Assembly (NCBI GenBank): GCA_021732745.1
Contig: JAKFUK010000001.1
Location: forward strand, 1,314,931 to 1,378,930
Direction: 5' to 3'
DNA: 64,000 nucleotides
Origin: Nevskia sp.
GTDB lineage: Bacteria; Pseudomonadota; Gammaproteobacteria; Nevskiales; Nevskiaceae
Shown: in pieces, positions 1 through 7,351 of the stretch
Layout of the letters: each line of letters opens with the position of its first letter
Position numbering within the stretch: the first letter of the stretch is position 1
Position numbers and translations under genes: made by a program
The notes under the pieces: model-generated
Databases searched by the model: none
Seen by the model: the letters and a program-made list of their open reading frames with translations, nothing else
Told to the model about the DNA's origin: nothing

Positions 1-1047
1 GACGAGATCGTCCAGTACATCGAGGCTTTCGTCGCCAGCTTCGATCCGCCGGTGCTGGAAGGCGTGGCGGTGACCCGGCTGAGCCGGACCGGCAGCGGCT
101 ATCAGGTGACCACCAGCATCGGCGAATACACGGCTGATGAAGTGATCGTCGCCAGCGGGGCCTATCAGGTGCCGGTGAAGCCGGCCTGCGCCGAACGTCT
201 GCCGCCGGCGATGTTGCAGATGCACGCCCCTGCCTACCGCAATCCGCAAGCATTGCCGGAAGGCGCAGTGTTGATCGTCGGCACCGGCCAGAGCGGCTGC
301 CAGATTGCCGAGGACCTGCATCTGGCCGGTCGCAAGGTGCACTTGTGCGTGGGCGGCGCCCCGCGCGCGCCGCGTCGCTATCGCGGCAAGGACGCGGTCG
401 AATGGCTGAACAAGATGGGTTACTACGACATCGGCATCGACGAGCATCCGAACAAGGATCGCGTGCGCTCGAAGTCCAATCACTATCTCACCGGCCGAGA
501 CGGCGGCCGCGAGATCGACCTGCGCAAGTTCGCCGCCGAAGGCATGGAACTGTACGGCCGGCTCGACGACATTCGCGGCACCACGCTCCACTTGAAGCCC
601 GATCTGGAAAAGAACCTCGATAGCGCCGACACCACACTCGAATCCATCAAGGACAGTATCGACGCCTACATCGCCAAGACCGGAATCGAGGCGCCGACCG
701 AGCCGCGCTATGTGCCGGTCTGGAAGCCGGAAGCCGAGCGCAACGAACTGGATTTCGTCGCTGCCGGCATCAGCACGGTGATCTGGTGTATCGGCTATCG
801 CTCGGACTACCGCTGGATCGACGTGCCGGTGTTCGACGGTCGCGGCTATCCGGGTCACGACCGCGGCATCACCACGGTGCCTGGCCTGTACTTCATCGGC
901 CTGCCCTGGCAGTACACCTGGGGCTCGGGGCGTTTTTCCGGCGTGGCGCGCGACGCGCAGCACATCGTCGAGCGGATCGCATCAAGGCTGCACAGCAACG
1001 CGCCGAGGGCGATGGCGGGTTTGAATGCGCTGGCGCTCGGAAGCTGA
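1..1047 (+). CDS. Flavin-dependent monooxygenase-like oxidoreductase (MSMEG_0569-like), 5' truncated by window edge
   Basis: The reading frame is open from base 1, so the N-terminal FAD-binding Rossmann motif lies upstream of the window; a GTG at 52 is internal. What remains (about 348 residues) contains an NADPH-binding type motif GTGQSGCQIAED near residues 97-108, the ATG-like segment ASGAY before it, and a C-terminal WCIGYRSDYRWI / PGLYFIGLPW pair typical of flavin monooxygenases and related oxidoreductases. From memory the segment APRAPRRYRGKD and the YRNPQALP block match the MSMEG_0569 family, a member of the Nit1C nitrilase cluster in many bacteria. No other cluster member follows downstream; upstream genes cannot be seen. 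The stop is followed by two GTAGG repeat elements. Confidence 0.8.
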   Translation, partial: DEIVQYIEAFVASFDPPVLEGVAVTRLSRTGSGYQVTTSIGEYTADEVIVASGAYQVPVKPACAERLPPAMLQMHAPAYRNPQALPEGAVLIVGTGQSGCQIAEDLHLAGRKVHLCVGGAPRAPRRYRGKDAVEWLNKMGYYDIGIDEHPNKDRVRSKSNHYLTGRDGGREIDLRKFAAEGMELYGRLDDIRGTTLHLKPDLEKNLDSADTTLESIKDSIDAYIAKTGIEAPTEPRYVPVWKPEAERNELDFVAAGISTVIWCIGYRSDYRWIDVPVFDGRGYPGHDRGITTVPGLYFIGLPWQYTWGSGRFSGVARDAQHIVERIASRLHSNAPRAMAGLNALALGS

Positions 1048-1054
1048 GGCTATT

Positions 1055-1122
1055 GTAGGCGGGTCGCGACCCGCCGTTTTGGCCTCGGCGCGAACGTCAT
1101 GGCGGGTCGCGACCCGCCCTAC
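1055..1122. repeat. GTAGG/CCTAC paired palindrome, subtype A
   Basis: Two inverted copies of the palindrome GGCGGGTCGCGACCCGCC lie about 30 bases apart; the left copy is preceded by GTAGG and the right followed by CCTAC. It lies 8 bases after the oxidoreductase stop codon. A related pair with the same core occurs at 6046-6166. Confidence 0.85.
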
Positions 1123-1156
1123 AACGCTGGCGCTGGGTAGCTGAGCAAGATCCGAC

Positions 1157-1222
1157 GTAGGGCGGGCCATGCCCGCCTTCACCTCATCAATGGAACGAGC
1201 CGGCGGCCACGGGCCGCCCTAC
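1157..1222. repeat. GTAGG/CCTAC paired palindrome, subtype B
   Basis: Left arm GTAGGGCGGGCCATGCCCGC, right arm GGCGGCCACGGGCCGCC then CTAC. Same outer ends as the neighbouring element but a different core palindrome. The right end overlaps the stop codon (1219-1221, TAG on the minus strand) of the alpha/beta hydrolase gene. Confidence 0.8.
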
Positions 1223-2142
1223 GCGGACCTCAGCCTGTCGTGAAACCGCAGCACCGCCTCCAGTACCACCTCCGGCGCCTCGGTCTGCGGGTAATGCCCG
1301 ACATCCGGCAGCAGCGTCACATCCGGCTTCGGAATCAGCTCGCGGAAGCGCTCGACCATATGCGCCCCCGAAATCGGATCGAGTGCGCCGTCGATCAGAT
1401 GTAGCGGCACCACCGTGTTCTGGAGCGCGCCGACCCAGCGCTCGCGGTTGGCGCGGCGTTCGAGGATGTAGCGGATCATCCGGTGCAGCCGGCGATGGCC
1501 GTTGTCATGGGCAAGCAGCGCCCAGTACACGCTCAGCTCTTCTGCTGACGGCTTGGTCTGCGGCCCGAACACCAGCGCGAAGCTCGGCATGAAGCGCGCC
1601 TCCGTCATCAGCGCCGATACCAGCAGCCCGAGCGGCGACAGCAGCAGCTTCTGGGCGCGCGAAGCACGATGGGTTTCGGGAAACAGCCCGCCGTTCAGCA
1701 GCACGCAGGAGACGATTTCCAGCGACCGATCGCCGATCGCCCGGCGTTCAGCATCGCGGGCCAGCAGTTCCTGGGCCACGGTGTCGCCCACGTCATGGGC
1801 CAGCAGATGCACGCGCCGGACACCGCGATCGCGCAGCAGCGCTTCGGCGATGTCGGCCTGCTCGAAGATCGAAAAATCGCGGCCGGCCGGCTTCGCCGAA
1901 AAGCCGTAGCCGAACATGTCGAAAGCCAGCACATGACCGAAGCGCGCGGCGAGCGCATCCCAGATCGGATACCAGTCGAACGATGCCGTCGGGAAGCCGT
2001 GCAGACAGAGCAGCGTCGCGTCCTGATCAATCGCCGCTCCGGCTTCGCGCACGAAAATCGCGTGGCCGCGATGATCGAAACGCAGCCCCGCTGCTCGCCA
2101 TTGCGCGAGGGCCGTGAGGCTCAAGGCCGCGACAAGGCTCAC
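1219..2142 (-). CDS. MEST-like alpha/beta hydrolase (haloalkane dehalogenase/epoxide hydrolase superfamily)
   Basis: A 307-residue alpha/beta hydrolase. The oxyanion motif LHGFPTASFDW is at about residues 47-57, the nucleophile elbow reads LLAHDVGDTVAQ with Asp117 in the nucleophile position (an Asp, as in dehalogenases and epoxide hydrolases, rather than Ser), a charge-relay Asp lies in DGALDPIS, and the base His in VGHYPQTEAP. Long blocks (FGYGFSAKP, SIFEQADIAEALL, LNGGLFPETHR, RRWVGAL-like RERWVGAL) resemble the vertebrate MEST/PEG1 protein and its bacterial relatives, whose substrate is not established. It overlaps the upstream class II aldolase gene by 4 bases, so the two are translationally coupled. 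Its stop TAG lies inside a GTAGG repeat. An N-terminal hydrophobic stretch may be a membrane anchor. Confidence 0.85.
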   Translation of the reverse strand: MSLVAALSLTALAQWRAAGLRFDHRGHAIFVREAGAAIDQDATLLCLHGFPTASFDWYPIWDALAARFGHVLAFDMFGYGFSAKPAGRDFSIFEQADIAEALLRDRGVRRVHLLAHDVGDTVAQELLARDAERRAIGDRSLEIVSCVLLNGGLFPETHRASRAQKLLLSPLGLLVSALMTEARFMPSFALVFGPQTKPSAEELSVYWALLAHDNGHRRLHRMIRYILERRANRERWVGALQNTVVPLHLIDGALDPISGAHMVERFRELIPKPDVTLLPDVGHYPQTEAPEVVLEAVLRFHDRLRSA

Positions 2143-2927
2143 GTCCGGTAGCTGGGATCAGCCCGGTCGAGCTTGCGCAGCATCGCCGGCCAGACCAGTG
2201 CGGCCCCCTGGCCGCGCGTTGCTACCTGTAGCTGGCGCATACCGCCGTCGAGGATGTCCTGCGGAATCATCAGCAGGTTGTCGAGGTTCGATCCACCCGC
2301 GCCCATGGCGCGAACCTGGATGTTGCAGGCGCTCTCGAACACGTACATCGCCACCCAGGCTTCGGCCACCGAAGTGCCGACAGTCAGCAGGCCGTGGTTC
2401 TTCAGCATCAGATAGGTGTTGCCGCCGAGATCGCGCACCAGACGTGGCTTTTCGTCTTCGAGCAGTGCGACACCTTCGTAGTCGTGATAGCCAAGGTTCG
2501 ACATCACGAAGATCGACTGCTGCGAAATCGGCAGCAGGCCTTCCTTGCGCGCCGACACCGCCACACCATTGGCCGAATGCACATGCAGCACGCACTGCGC
2601 ATCCTCGCGCGCGGCATGCACGGCCGAATGGATGACGAAGCCGGCCGGGTTGATCGGATAGGGCGATTCCAGCACCTGACGCCCTTCGAGATCGACCTTG
2701 ACCAGGCTCGACGCAGTGATCTCGTCGAACAGGAAGCCATAGGGGTTGATCAGGAAGTGATGTTCCGGCCCCGGCACGCGCGCCGAGATATGCGTGAACA
2801 CCAGATCACTCCAGCCGAACATCGCCACCAGCCGGTAGGCGGCGGCGAGGTCGACCCGCAGCTGCCATTCCTCCGGCGATACCTTGCTTCGGACTTCAGG
2901 AATAACGAGTTTCTCAAGGGCGGTCAT
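2139..2927 (-). CDS. Class II aldolase/adducin-domain protein
   Basis: About 262 residues covering one class II aldolase/adducin domain. The metal-binding pair is visible as LHVHSANG (HxH) with a further His in LMLKNHGLLTVG, the pattern of zinc-dependent fuculose/ribulose phosphate aldolases and of adducin-like proteins of unknown substrate. I chose the start at 2927 because GGAGGAG lies about 7 bases before this ATG; an in-frame ATG at 2945 lacks such a site. The gene is the first of a two-gene operon with the MEST-like hydrolase (4-base overlap). The catalytic Glu of true sugar aldolases is not obvious, so the substrate and even the aldolase activity are uncertain. Confidence 0.88.
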   Translation of the reverse strand: MTALEKLVIPEVRSKVSPEEWQLRVDLAAAYRLVAMFGWSDLVFTHISARVPGPEHHFLINPYGFLFDEITASSLVKVDLEGRQVLESPYPINPAGFVIHSAVHAAREDAQCVLHVHSANGVAVSARKEGLLPISQQSIFVMSNLGYHDYEGVALLEDEKPRLVRDLGGNTYLMLKNHGLLTVGTSVAEAWVAMYVFESACNIQVRAMGAGGSNLDNLLMIPQDILDGGMRQLQVATRGQGAALVWPAMLRKLDRADPSYRT

Positions 2928-2983
2928 AGCGGTCTCCTCCGGCATTGGCGGTGACCAGACGATGCCACAGCCTCCGCAAACCC

Positions 2984-3051
2984 GTAGGTCCGGATTGATC
3001 CGGACGCTTTTCTGGCGGGCCTTGCAAACGTCCGGATGAATCCGGACCTAC
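2984..3051. repeat. GTAGG/CCTAC paired palindrome, subtype C
   Basis: Left half GTAGGTCCGGATTGATCCGG, right half CCGGATGAATCCGGACCTAC, spaced by about 22 bases. It sits between the class II aldolase gene start and the 3' end of the aminotransferase gene. Subtype C is the commonest in the window. Confidence 0.9.
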
Positions 3052-3054
3052 GGC

Positions 3055-4266
3055 TCAAATGGCGGCTTCCAGGGTTTTCGAGCGGCTGCGTCCGCTGACC
3101 TTGGCCAGCGCGTTCAGCAGCAGTTCGACATGGCGCTCGGAGCAGCTCTGGCCCATGAGACCGATGCGCCAGACCTTGCCAGCGAAATCGCCGAGACCGG
3201 CACCAATCTCCACACCATGATCGTTGAGCAACTGACCGCGACCGGATGCGTCATCCACCCCTTCCGGAATCCACACGCTGTTGAGCTGCGGCAGGCGTTC
3301 GCCCTTCGGCACCACATAGCGGAAGCCGAGATCTTCGAGGCCTTCCGCGAGCAGCGCATGGACGCGCGCATGACGCGCCCAGCTTAGCTCCAGGCCTTCC
3401 TCGTGCAGCATGCGCAGCGCTTCGTGCAGACCGAACAGCGCGTTGACGGGAGCTGTGTGGTGGTAGGTGCGGCGGGCTGATGCATTGCCGCCGCTGCCCC
3501 AGTAGCTCATCACCAGCGCCAGATCCTGGAACCACGAAACCACCGGCGTCTTGCGCGCCTTCACGGCATCCAGCGCGCGCGCCGAATACGACACCGGCGA
3601 CAGGCCGGGCGGTGCCGACAGGCATTTCTGGGTTGCCGAATACACCGCGTCGATGCCCCAGGCGTCGATTTCCAGCGGCACGCCAGCCAGCGAAGTGACC
3701 GCATCGCAGAGGCTCAGCGCGCCATGGGCGCGGGCAATCGCGGCGATCGTCTTGGCGTCGGTCAAGGCACCGGTGGAAGTTTCCGCCTGCACGAAAGCAA
3801 CGACCTTCGCCCCCGGATTGGCCTTGAGCGCGGTTTCGACATCAGCCGGATCGACCGCCCGACCCCAGGGCGTGTTCACCTTGACCACCTTCGCCCCGGC
3901 CCGCTCGGCCATCGAGCAGATGCGGCCGCCAAACACGCCATTGACGCAGACGATGATGGTGTCGCCCGGTTCCACCAGATTGACCACGCTGGTTTCCATG
4001 CCGATCGAACCCGGTGCCGAGATCGCGAAGGTCAAGTCGTTGGCGGTGCGGAACGTCGCGCGCAGCAGCAGCTTGATCTCGTCCATGAGCCGGACGAATT
4101 CCGGATCGAGATGACCGATCGTGCCCTGCGCCGCCGCCGCCAGCACCCGCGGATGAACGTCCGACGGGCCCGGGCCCATCAGCACCCGCTTCGGCGCAAC
4201 AAAACCGCCGATGCCCGCCAGGCCGGTAGTGAGGAAGTTGGCTGCGGAAGCGCTTGGAGTCTGCAT
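3055..4266 (-). CDS. Alanine/serine-glyoxylate aminotransferase (class V, PLP-dependent)
   Basis: 403 residues, the usual length for alanine-glyoxylate/serine-glyoxylate/serine-pyruvate aminotransferases. MGPGPSDVHPRVL near the N-terminus and HLDPEF are typical of the AGXT group; the PLP Schiff-base Lys is K214 in SATQKCLSAPPG, followed by the characteristic APPGLSPVS. The cofactor Asp is in SLCDAVTSLAG. The frame stays open upstream to 4956, but the family N-terminus fits the ATG at 4266 (MQTPSAS). It converts glyoxylate to glycine using an amino donor; whether alanine or serine is preferred cannot be read. It is divergent from the DUF2461 gene, with palindromes in the shared upstream region. 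Confidence 0.92.
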   Translation of the reverse strand: MQTPSASAANFLTTGLAGIGGFVAPKRVLMGPGPSDVHPRVLAAAAQGTIGHLDPEFVRLMDEIKLLLRATFRTANDLTFAISAPGSIGMETSVVNLVEPGDTIIVCVNGVFGGRICSMAERAGAKVVKVNTPWGRAVDPADVETALKANPGAKVVAFVQAETSTGALTDAKTIAAIARAHGALSLCDAVTSLAGVPLEIDAWGIDAVYSATQKCLSAPPGLSPVSYSARALDAVKARKTPVVSWFQDLALVMSYWGSGGNASARRTYHHTAPVNALFGLHEALRMLHEEGLELSWARHARVHALLAEGLEDLGFRYVVPKGERLPQLNSVWIPEGVDDASGRGQLLNDHGVEIGAGLGDFAGKVWRIGLMGQSCSERHVELLLNALAKVSGRSRSKTLEAAI

Positions 4267-4347
4267 CGGGTTGACCTGTCGGGTGGACTGTCGTTGAGTC
4301 GGCGCGTCTGTCGTCTCGTCTCGACGACGCGAATGATGGGCTTGCAT

Positions 4348-4383
4348 CGGCTTTTGTATACCGAAAGATGCCTGCAAAAGCCG
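4348..4383. promoter_or_regulatory. Inverted repeat in divergent promoter region
   Basis: CGGCTTTTG and CAAAAGCCG form a perfect 9-base inverted repeat separated by 18 bases, in the 270-base gap between the divergent aminotransferase and DUF2461 genes. It could be an operator or a 5' leader hairpin of either gene; no promoter hexamers with good spacing were recognised. Confidence 0.45.
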
Positions 4384-4456
4384 CTTTGGCCGCGCAGTAC
4401 ACGGCTTTGCCGACGCTTCCGTCAAGGGTTTTGCGACTATCGGGCAGTCGGGTATT

Positions 4457-4472
4457 CGGCTGTCGACAGCCG
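4457..4472. promoter_or_regulatory. Perfect 16-base palindrome, possible operator
   Basis: CGGCTGTCGACAGCCG is identical to its reverse complement with no spacer, the form expected of a dimeric repressor site. It lies 64 bases upstream of the DUF2461 start and 190 bases upstream of the aminotransferase start. Binding protein unknown. Confidence 0.4.
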
Positions 4473-4536
4473 ATGGCAGCTTGGAAATGCCGACGTATTG
4501 CGGCATCGTCGCCAGCAAATCCATGCGGATGCCGTC

Positions 4537-5274
4537 ATGCCGAAAGCCACGCCCTACTTCAGCCCCGCCAGCTTCGCGTTCCTGCGTGCGCTCGCCGCCA
4601 ACAACAGCCGCGAATGGTTCACGGCCAACAAGGGCGAATACGAGCAGCAGGTGAAGCTGCCGTTCCTGCGCCTGATCGCGGATCTGGACGCGCCGCTGAA
4701 AGCGATCAGTCCACATTACGTGGCCAATCCGAAGCCCGTCGGCGGTTCGATGTTCCGCATTCACCGCGACACCCGCTTCGCCGCCGACAAGACGCCCTAC
4801 AAACCCTGGGCGGGTGCCAGTTTCTACCATCAGGCCACCCGCGCGGTGACCCGTGGAGGCGACGCCGATCAGGGCACCATGGGCCGACTCGACGCCCCCG
4901 GCTTCTATTTGCACATGAAGCCCGGCGACAGCTTCCTGGGCGGCGGCATCTGGCATCCGCAGCCGGAAACCCTGAAACGCATCCGCGCCTATCTGGTCAA
5001 CAATCCGGCCAGCTGGAAGAAAGCCACCCGGTCAGCGGCGTTCCAGAAAGTCTTCGGCGAACTGTCCGGTGAAAGCGCCAAGCGCGTGCCACTGGGCTAC
5101 GACGCCGCGCACGAACTGATCGAAGACATCAAGCGCAAGGACTACATCTGCGCCGCTCCGCTTCCCGACGAAGCCTTCCTTGAAGCCGACCTGCCGAAGC
5201 TCATCATCCAGCAATACAAGCTCGCCAGCCCCTTGATCGACTGGCTGTGTGGAGCGCTGGATCTGGACTACTGA
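4537..5274 (+). CDS. DUF2461 (TIGR02453) family protein
   Basis: 245 residues beginning PYFSPASFAFLRALAANNSREWFTANK-like sequence, the signature opening of the DUF2461 family (the FL..L..NN.R.WF motif). Other family blocks visible are MFRIHRDTRFAADKTPYKPW and the glycine-rich FLGGGIWHP. The biochemical role of the family is unknown; members are cytosolic and have no signal peptide. The frame runs open far upstream through the aminotransferase gene, but the family N-terminus supports the ATG at 4537. Monocistronic; a degraded region follows. Confidence 0.88.
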   Translation: MPKATPYFSPASFAFLRALAANNSREWFTANKGEYEQQVKLPFLRLIADLDAPLKAISPHYVANPKPVGGSMFRIHRDTRFAADKTPYKPWAGASFYHQATRAVTRGGDADQGTMGRLDAPGFYLHMKPGDSFLGGGIWHPQPETLKRIRAYLVNNPASWKKATRSAAFQKVFGELSGESAKRVPLGYDAAHELIEDIKRKDYICAAPLPDEAFLEADLPKLIIQQYKLASPLIDWLCGALDLDY

Positions 5275-5420
5275 GGCGCGATCCACCGCAACTGGTCGCC
5301 AACCGAAACCGGCCGAGGTCGCCTGTGGCATGCACCATCCCGCGCAGACATAGATCGTGCAACGCACCCAGCGCATAGGTCGGGAAAGCGGCTTTATTGC
5401 GCATCCCGACGAATTCGCTC

Positions 5421-5441
5421 GAATTACGCTGACACCGTCCC
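5421..5441 (+). repeat. Degenerate RAYT-associated repeat copy
   Basis: GAATTACGCTGACACCGTCC is a diverged copy of the GAATTACGGTGACACC repeat that brackets the transposase at 6561-7256. It directly abuts the beginning of the PIN-domain remnant, marking the break point. Confidence 0.7.
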
Positions 5442-5444
5442 CAG

Positions 5445-5708
5445 GCGATCGTCGTCGATACCGACGTGCTGGCCGACCGCCTGCGCGCCGGCCGCGAGGC
5501 AGCGATCATCACCAAACAGTGGATCACAGACGACGAAGAACTGGCGATCTCGGTGCGCAGCATCGCCGAACTGGAAGCCGGTATGCGCTGTAAGGAGCGT
5601 GGGGTAGTCGACGCCCTTCTTGGCCTAATGCGGCGACACCCAGCGACCGATATCAGTGTCCACTCAACATCATTTATGTTTCCGATTCAAGAATACCGTT
5701 TTATATGA
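5445..5708 (+). pseudogene. PIN-domain (VapC-like) toxin remnant without a start codon
   Basis: The frame reads IVVDTDVLADRLRAG, an unmistakable PIN-domain opening with the first catalytic Asp (VDTDVL), and continues through ELAISVRSIAELEAGMR, which carries the conserved Glu of the second PIN motif (ISV.SIAEL.AG.R). An in-frame stop at 5430 and the absence of ATG, GTG or TTG before the first motif (the first GTG is inside it) show that the true start is lost, and the repeat GAATTACGCTGACACC occupies the place. After about residue 65 the similarity ends in AT-rich sequence, so the C-terminal half with the remaining acidic residues is also missing. No antitoxin gene is adjacent. Confidence 0.65.
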
Positions 5709-5873
5709 CTTATATATGCACACATTGAAAATAATAAATCCCGCAACGAATATAAATGTAAAAAATTGATTTTTTAGTTTCAAATAAATAATTATTGCAA
5801 TTAAAAAAGAACACATTACCGCTAAAAATCCAATGCGGTCATAGATCATCTGCAAGACAGGCTTCAGTCGCAT
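5670..5873 (-). CDS. Small AT-rich membrane ORF, unknown
   Basis: A 67-residue ORF with two hydrophobic helices (about residues 13-31 and 36-54) and a basic C-terminus. Its base composition is far more AT-rich than the window average and like that of the RHS tip and downstream genes. AGGA lies about 10 bases before the ATG. It overlaps the end of the PIN remnant on the other strand. It has no family I recognise; its place at the end of the RHS island suggests a leftover cargo or orphan immunity gene, which is inference only. It may not be expressed. Confidence 0.35.
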   Translation of the reverse strand: MRLKPVLQMIYDRIGFLAVMCSFLIAIIIYLKLKNQFFTFIFVAGFIIFNVCIYKSYKTVFLNRKHK

Positions 5874-5877
5874 CTGA

Positions 5878-6069
5878 TCATTCCTGAGTAGGAAACGGAA
5901 TTACGGCGACACCTTGCCAATTACAAAATTCCCTCTGGTCTTTGTCAAGCTTTAGTTGCGGCTCGCGGCCTTGTTTGGCGAACACGATCAGTCGGCCAAG
6001 ATTGGCTTCCAAGCGGGCCATTGCGGCAGCGTCCATCAAAGGGCCGTAGGGCGGGTCTCCACCCGCCAC
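5878..6069 (-). pseudogene. C-terminal remnant of a second RAYT transposase
   Basis: The reading frame encodes LMDAAAMARLEANLGR and a following K-GREP stretch, matching the C-terminal LMDAEALKHLEVELGR of the intact transposase at 6561-7256. Its first nine codons (from 6069) come from the subtype A palindrome beginning at 6046, so the 5' part was replaced by that element, and its last codons (NWQGVAVIPF) are read through the repeat GGCAAGGTGTCGCCGTAATT. Only about 55 residues of a 230-residue protein remain, without the HUH or Tyr motifs; it cannot be functional. Confidence 0.75.
5900..5921 (+). repeat. RAYT-associated repeat copy downstream of remnant
   Basis: GGAATTACGGCGACACCTTGCC sits at the 3' end of the transposase remnant just as the intact copy of the repeat sits at the 3' end of the full transposase gene, supporting a former second RAYT unit here. 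Confidence 0.7.
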
Positions 6070-6166
6070 TTTCCGTGAAACGATCGCTACCGTAAAGCTT
6101 GTGCACTGCGTCCAGCGGCAGATTGGCCGAGGCGCTACGTCAATGGCGGGTCGCGACCCGCCCTAC
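6046..6166. repeat. GTAGG/CCTAC paired palindrome, subtype A, long spacer
   Basis: Left half GTAGGGCGGGTCTCCACC, right half GGCGGGTCGCGACCCGCC then CTAC, about 76 bases apart. It interrupts the transposase remnant (its left half encodes the first residues of that frame) and ends just before the stop codon region of the AT-rich membrane ORF. Confidence 0.75.
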
Positions 6167-6169
6167 GTG

Positions 6170-6514
6170 CTACGTGCTGGATCGGATTTCTTTGATGTAA
6201 ATAAAATAAAAGTATATGACTGCACCCCAGCCCCAAGTGAGTACCAATAAAAGAGAAACGCGATTTGAAGCAGGCAGAACACCGGGATTATGCTTCTTTC
6301 GCAAGTACTGGTGTACAAGCATCCAACCAGTGAGGGCAGTTGAGCAAAATATTCCTCCAATAAACGAGTAAGTAAATATTGTTCTACTAATTTTACTGGA
6401 TTCACTAAAATAAATTAATACTGCCAGCAAGAAAACCTGAAAATATCCCACAGCAAAAGCGCTACCAACTAGAATTTTTATTTTGACTATTGTAGATTTG
6501 TGGACCGTAATCAT
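6170..6514 (-). CDS. AT-rich multi-pass membrane ORF, unknown
   Basis: 114 residues with about three to four hydrophobic helices (residues 12-35, 43-65 and 86-105) and a basic loop LRKKHN. Codon use and composition match the AT-rich RHS tip and its downstream gene, not the host background. No clear ribosome site precedes the ATG, so the start and expression are doubtful. Family not recognised. Position: same strand as and downstream of the RHS gene, separated by the transposase, which would fit an orphan immunity or cargo gene. Confidence 0.45.
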   Translation of the reverse strand: MITVHKSTIVKIKILVGSAFAVGYFQVFLLAVLIYFSESSKISRTIFTYSFIGGIFCSTALTGWMLVHQYLRKKHNPGVLPASNRVSLLLVLTWGWGAVIYFYFIYIKEIRSST

Positions 6515-6544
6515 TAGCGATTCGTAGAACTACCGTAAAATTAT

Positions 6545-6578
6545 GAATTACGGTGACACCTTACCCATTCCCCAATTC
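6545..6578. repeat. 34-base RAYT-bracketing repeat, right copy
   Basis: Begins GAATTACGGTGACACCTTAC and runs to CCCATTCCCCAATTC. It is the inverted counterpart of 7402-7435 with one mismatch. The last codons and the TAA stop (6561-6563) of the transposase lie inside it. Confidence 0.85.
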
Positions 6579-7256
6579 ATACTGCGCGCCATGAGGCAGC
6601 ACACGCCGCTTGCGACCGCGCTTGGCGGGAAGGATCGACCGGCCGAGCTCGACTTCCAGGTGCTTCAAAGCCTCAGCGTCCATCAACGGACGACCCACTG
6701 ACAAGCCGCGCTCCAGCGCTGCACTCGCAAGGGGAGCGTCTGTGCTGTCAAGAAATTCGGTGAAATTCGTGATCCGGTCAATGAGCGGCTTGACCTTGAC
6801 CAGTTCATCATCAACGCCCGACAGATGTGCTCGGGCGCTCGACCATGGCCAATCAGCCGCTTTCCGGACCAGACTTGCCTTGACCGGGTTCAGCGCCACG
6901 TAACGCGCGGCGGCCAGCGGATGGGGTTCGTTCATCGCAACGGACCCGAATCTTCCCTGGAACAGATGCCCGGTCTGGCGGTTCCGGGCATTGATGAATC
7001 CGCTGTACCGCCGATGTGCTTCTCCCAATGCGTAACCGAGCCCGTCCTTGGCGGTCGGAACAAGGATCAGGTGAACGTGATTCGGCATCAAGCACCAGGA
7101 CCAGACTTCCACACCTTGAAGCTTGCAAGCCTCCGCCAACAGATCGCAATACAGCGCGTAATCGTCATCGTTGAAGAAAATTCGCTCGCGATGGTTACCA
7201 CGCTGGGTGACGTGGTGAGGCAGCCCGGGAATCACGATTCGAGGCAAACGCGCCAT
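6561..7256 (-). CDS. REP-associated tyrosine transposase (RAYT, Y1_Tnp/IS200-like)
   Basis: 231 residues from ATG 7256 (MARLPRIVIPG); an in-frame ATG at 7268 is less typical. The HUH metal motif is H60-x-H62 in CLMPNHVHLIL, and Tyr119 in ARYVALNPVKA is the expected nucleophile; GHLFQGRF and WPWSSARAHL are standard RAYT blocks. Such single-copy enzymes act on palindromic REP-type DNA and are vertically kept domesticated transposases. Here it is bracketed by inverted 34-base repeats (6545-6578 and 7402-7435) with an extra copy at 7303-7337, directly preceding the gene. The domain appears full length with both catalytic motifs intact. Which of the repeat families in the window it handles cannot be decided from sequence alone. 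Confidence 0.92.
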   Translation of the reverse strand: MARLPRIVIPGLPHHVTQRGNHRERIFFNDDDYALYCDLLAEACKLQGVEVWSWCLMPNHVHLILVPTAKDGLGYALGEAHRRYSGFINARNRQTGHLFQGRFGSVAMNEPHPLAAARYVALNPVKASLVRKAADWPWSSARAHLSGVDDELVKVKPLIDRITNFTEFLDSTDAPLASAALERGLSVGRPLMDAEALKHLEVELGRSILPAKRGRKRRVLPHGAQYELGNG

Positions 7257-7302
7257 GGCACACATCACTTGTGTCGGTGAATCTTGATCTTACCGCCTCG
7301 CC

Positions 7303-7337
7303 GGAAATTGGGGAATTAGTAAGGTGTCACCGTAATT
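7303..7337. repeat. RAYT-bracketing repeat, upstream copy
   Basis: GAAATTGGGGAATTAGTAAG followed by GTGTCACCGTAATTC; lies 47 bases upstream of the transposase ATG in inverted orientation to 6545-6578. Confidence 0.8.
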
Positions 7338-7351
7338 CCCATCGTAATTCC

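Noticed and set aside
5360-5415. Weak inverted repeat GTCGGGA / TCCCGAC before the PIN remnant
   Set aside because: Seven-base arms with a long loop are expected by chance in GC-rich DNA.
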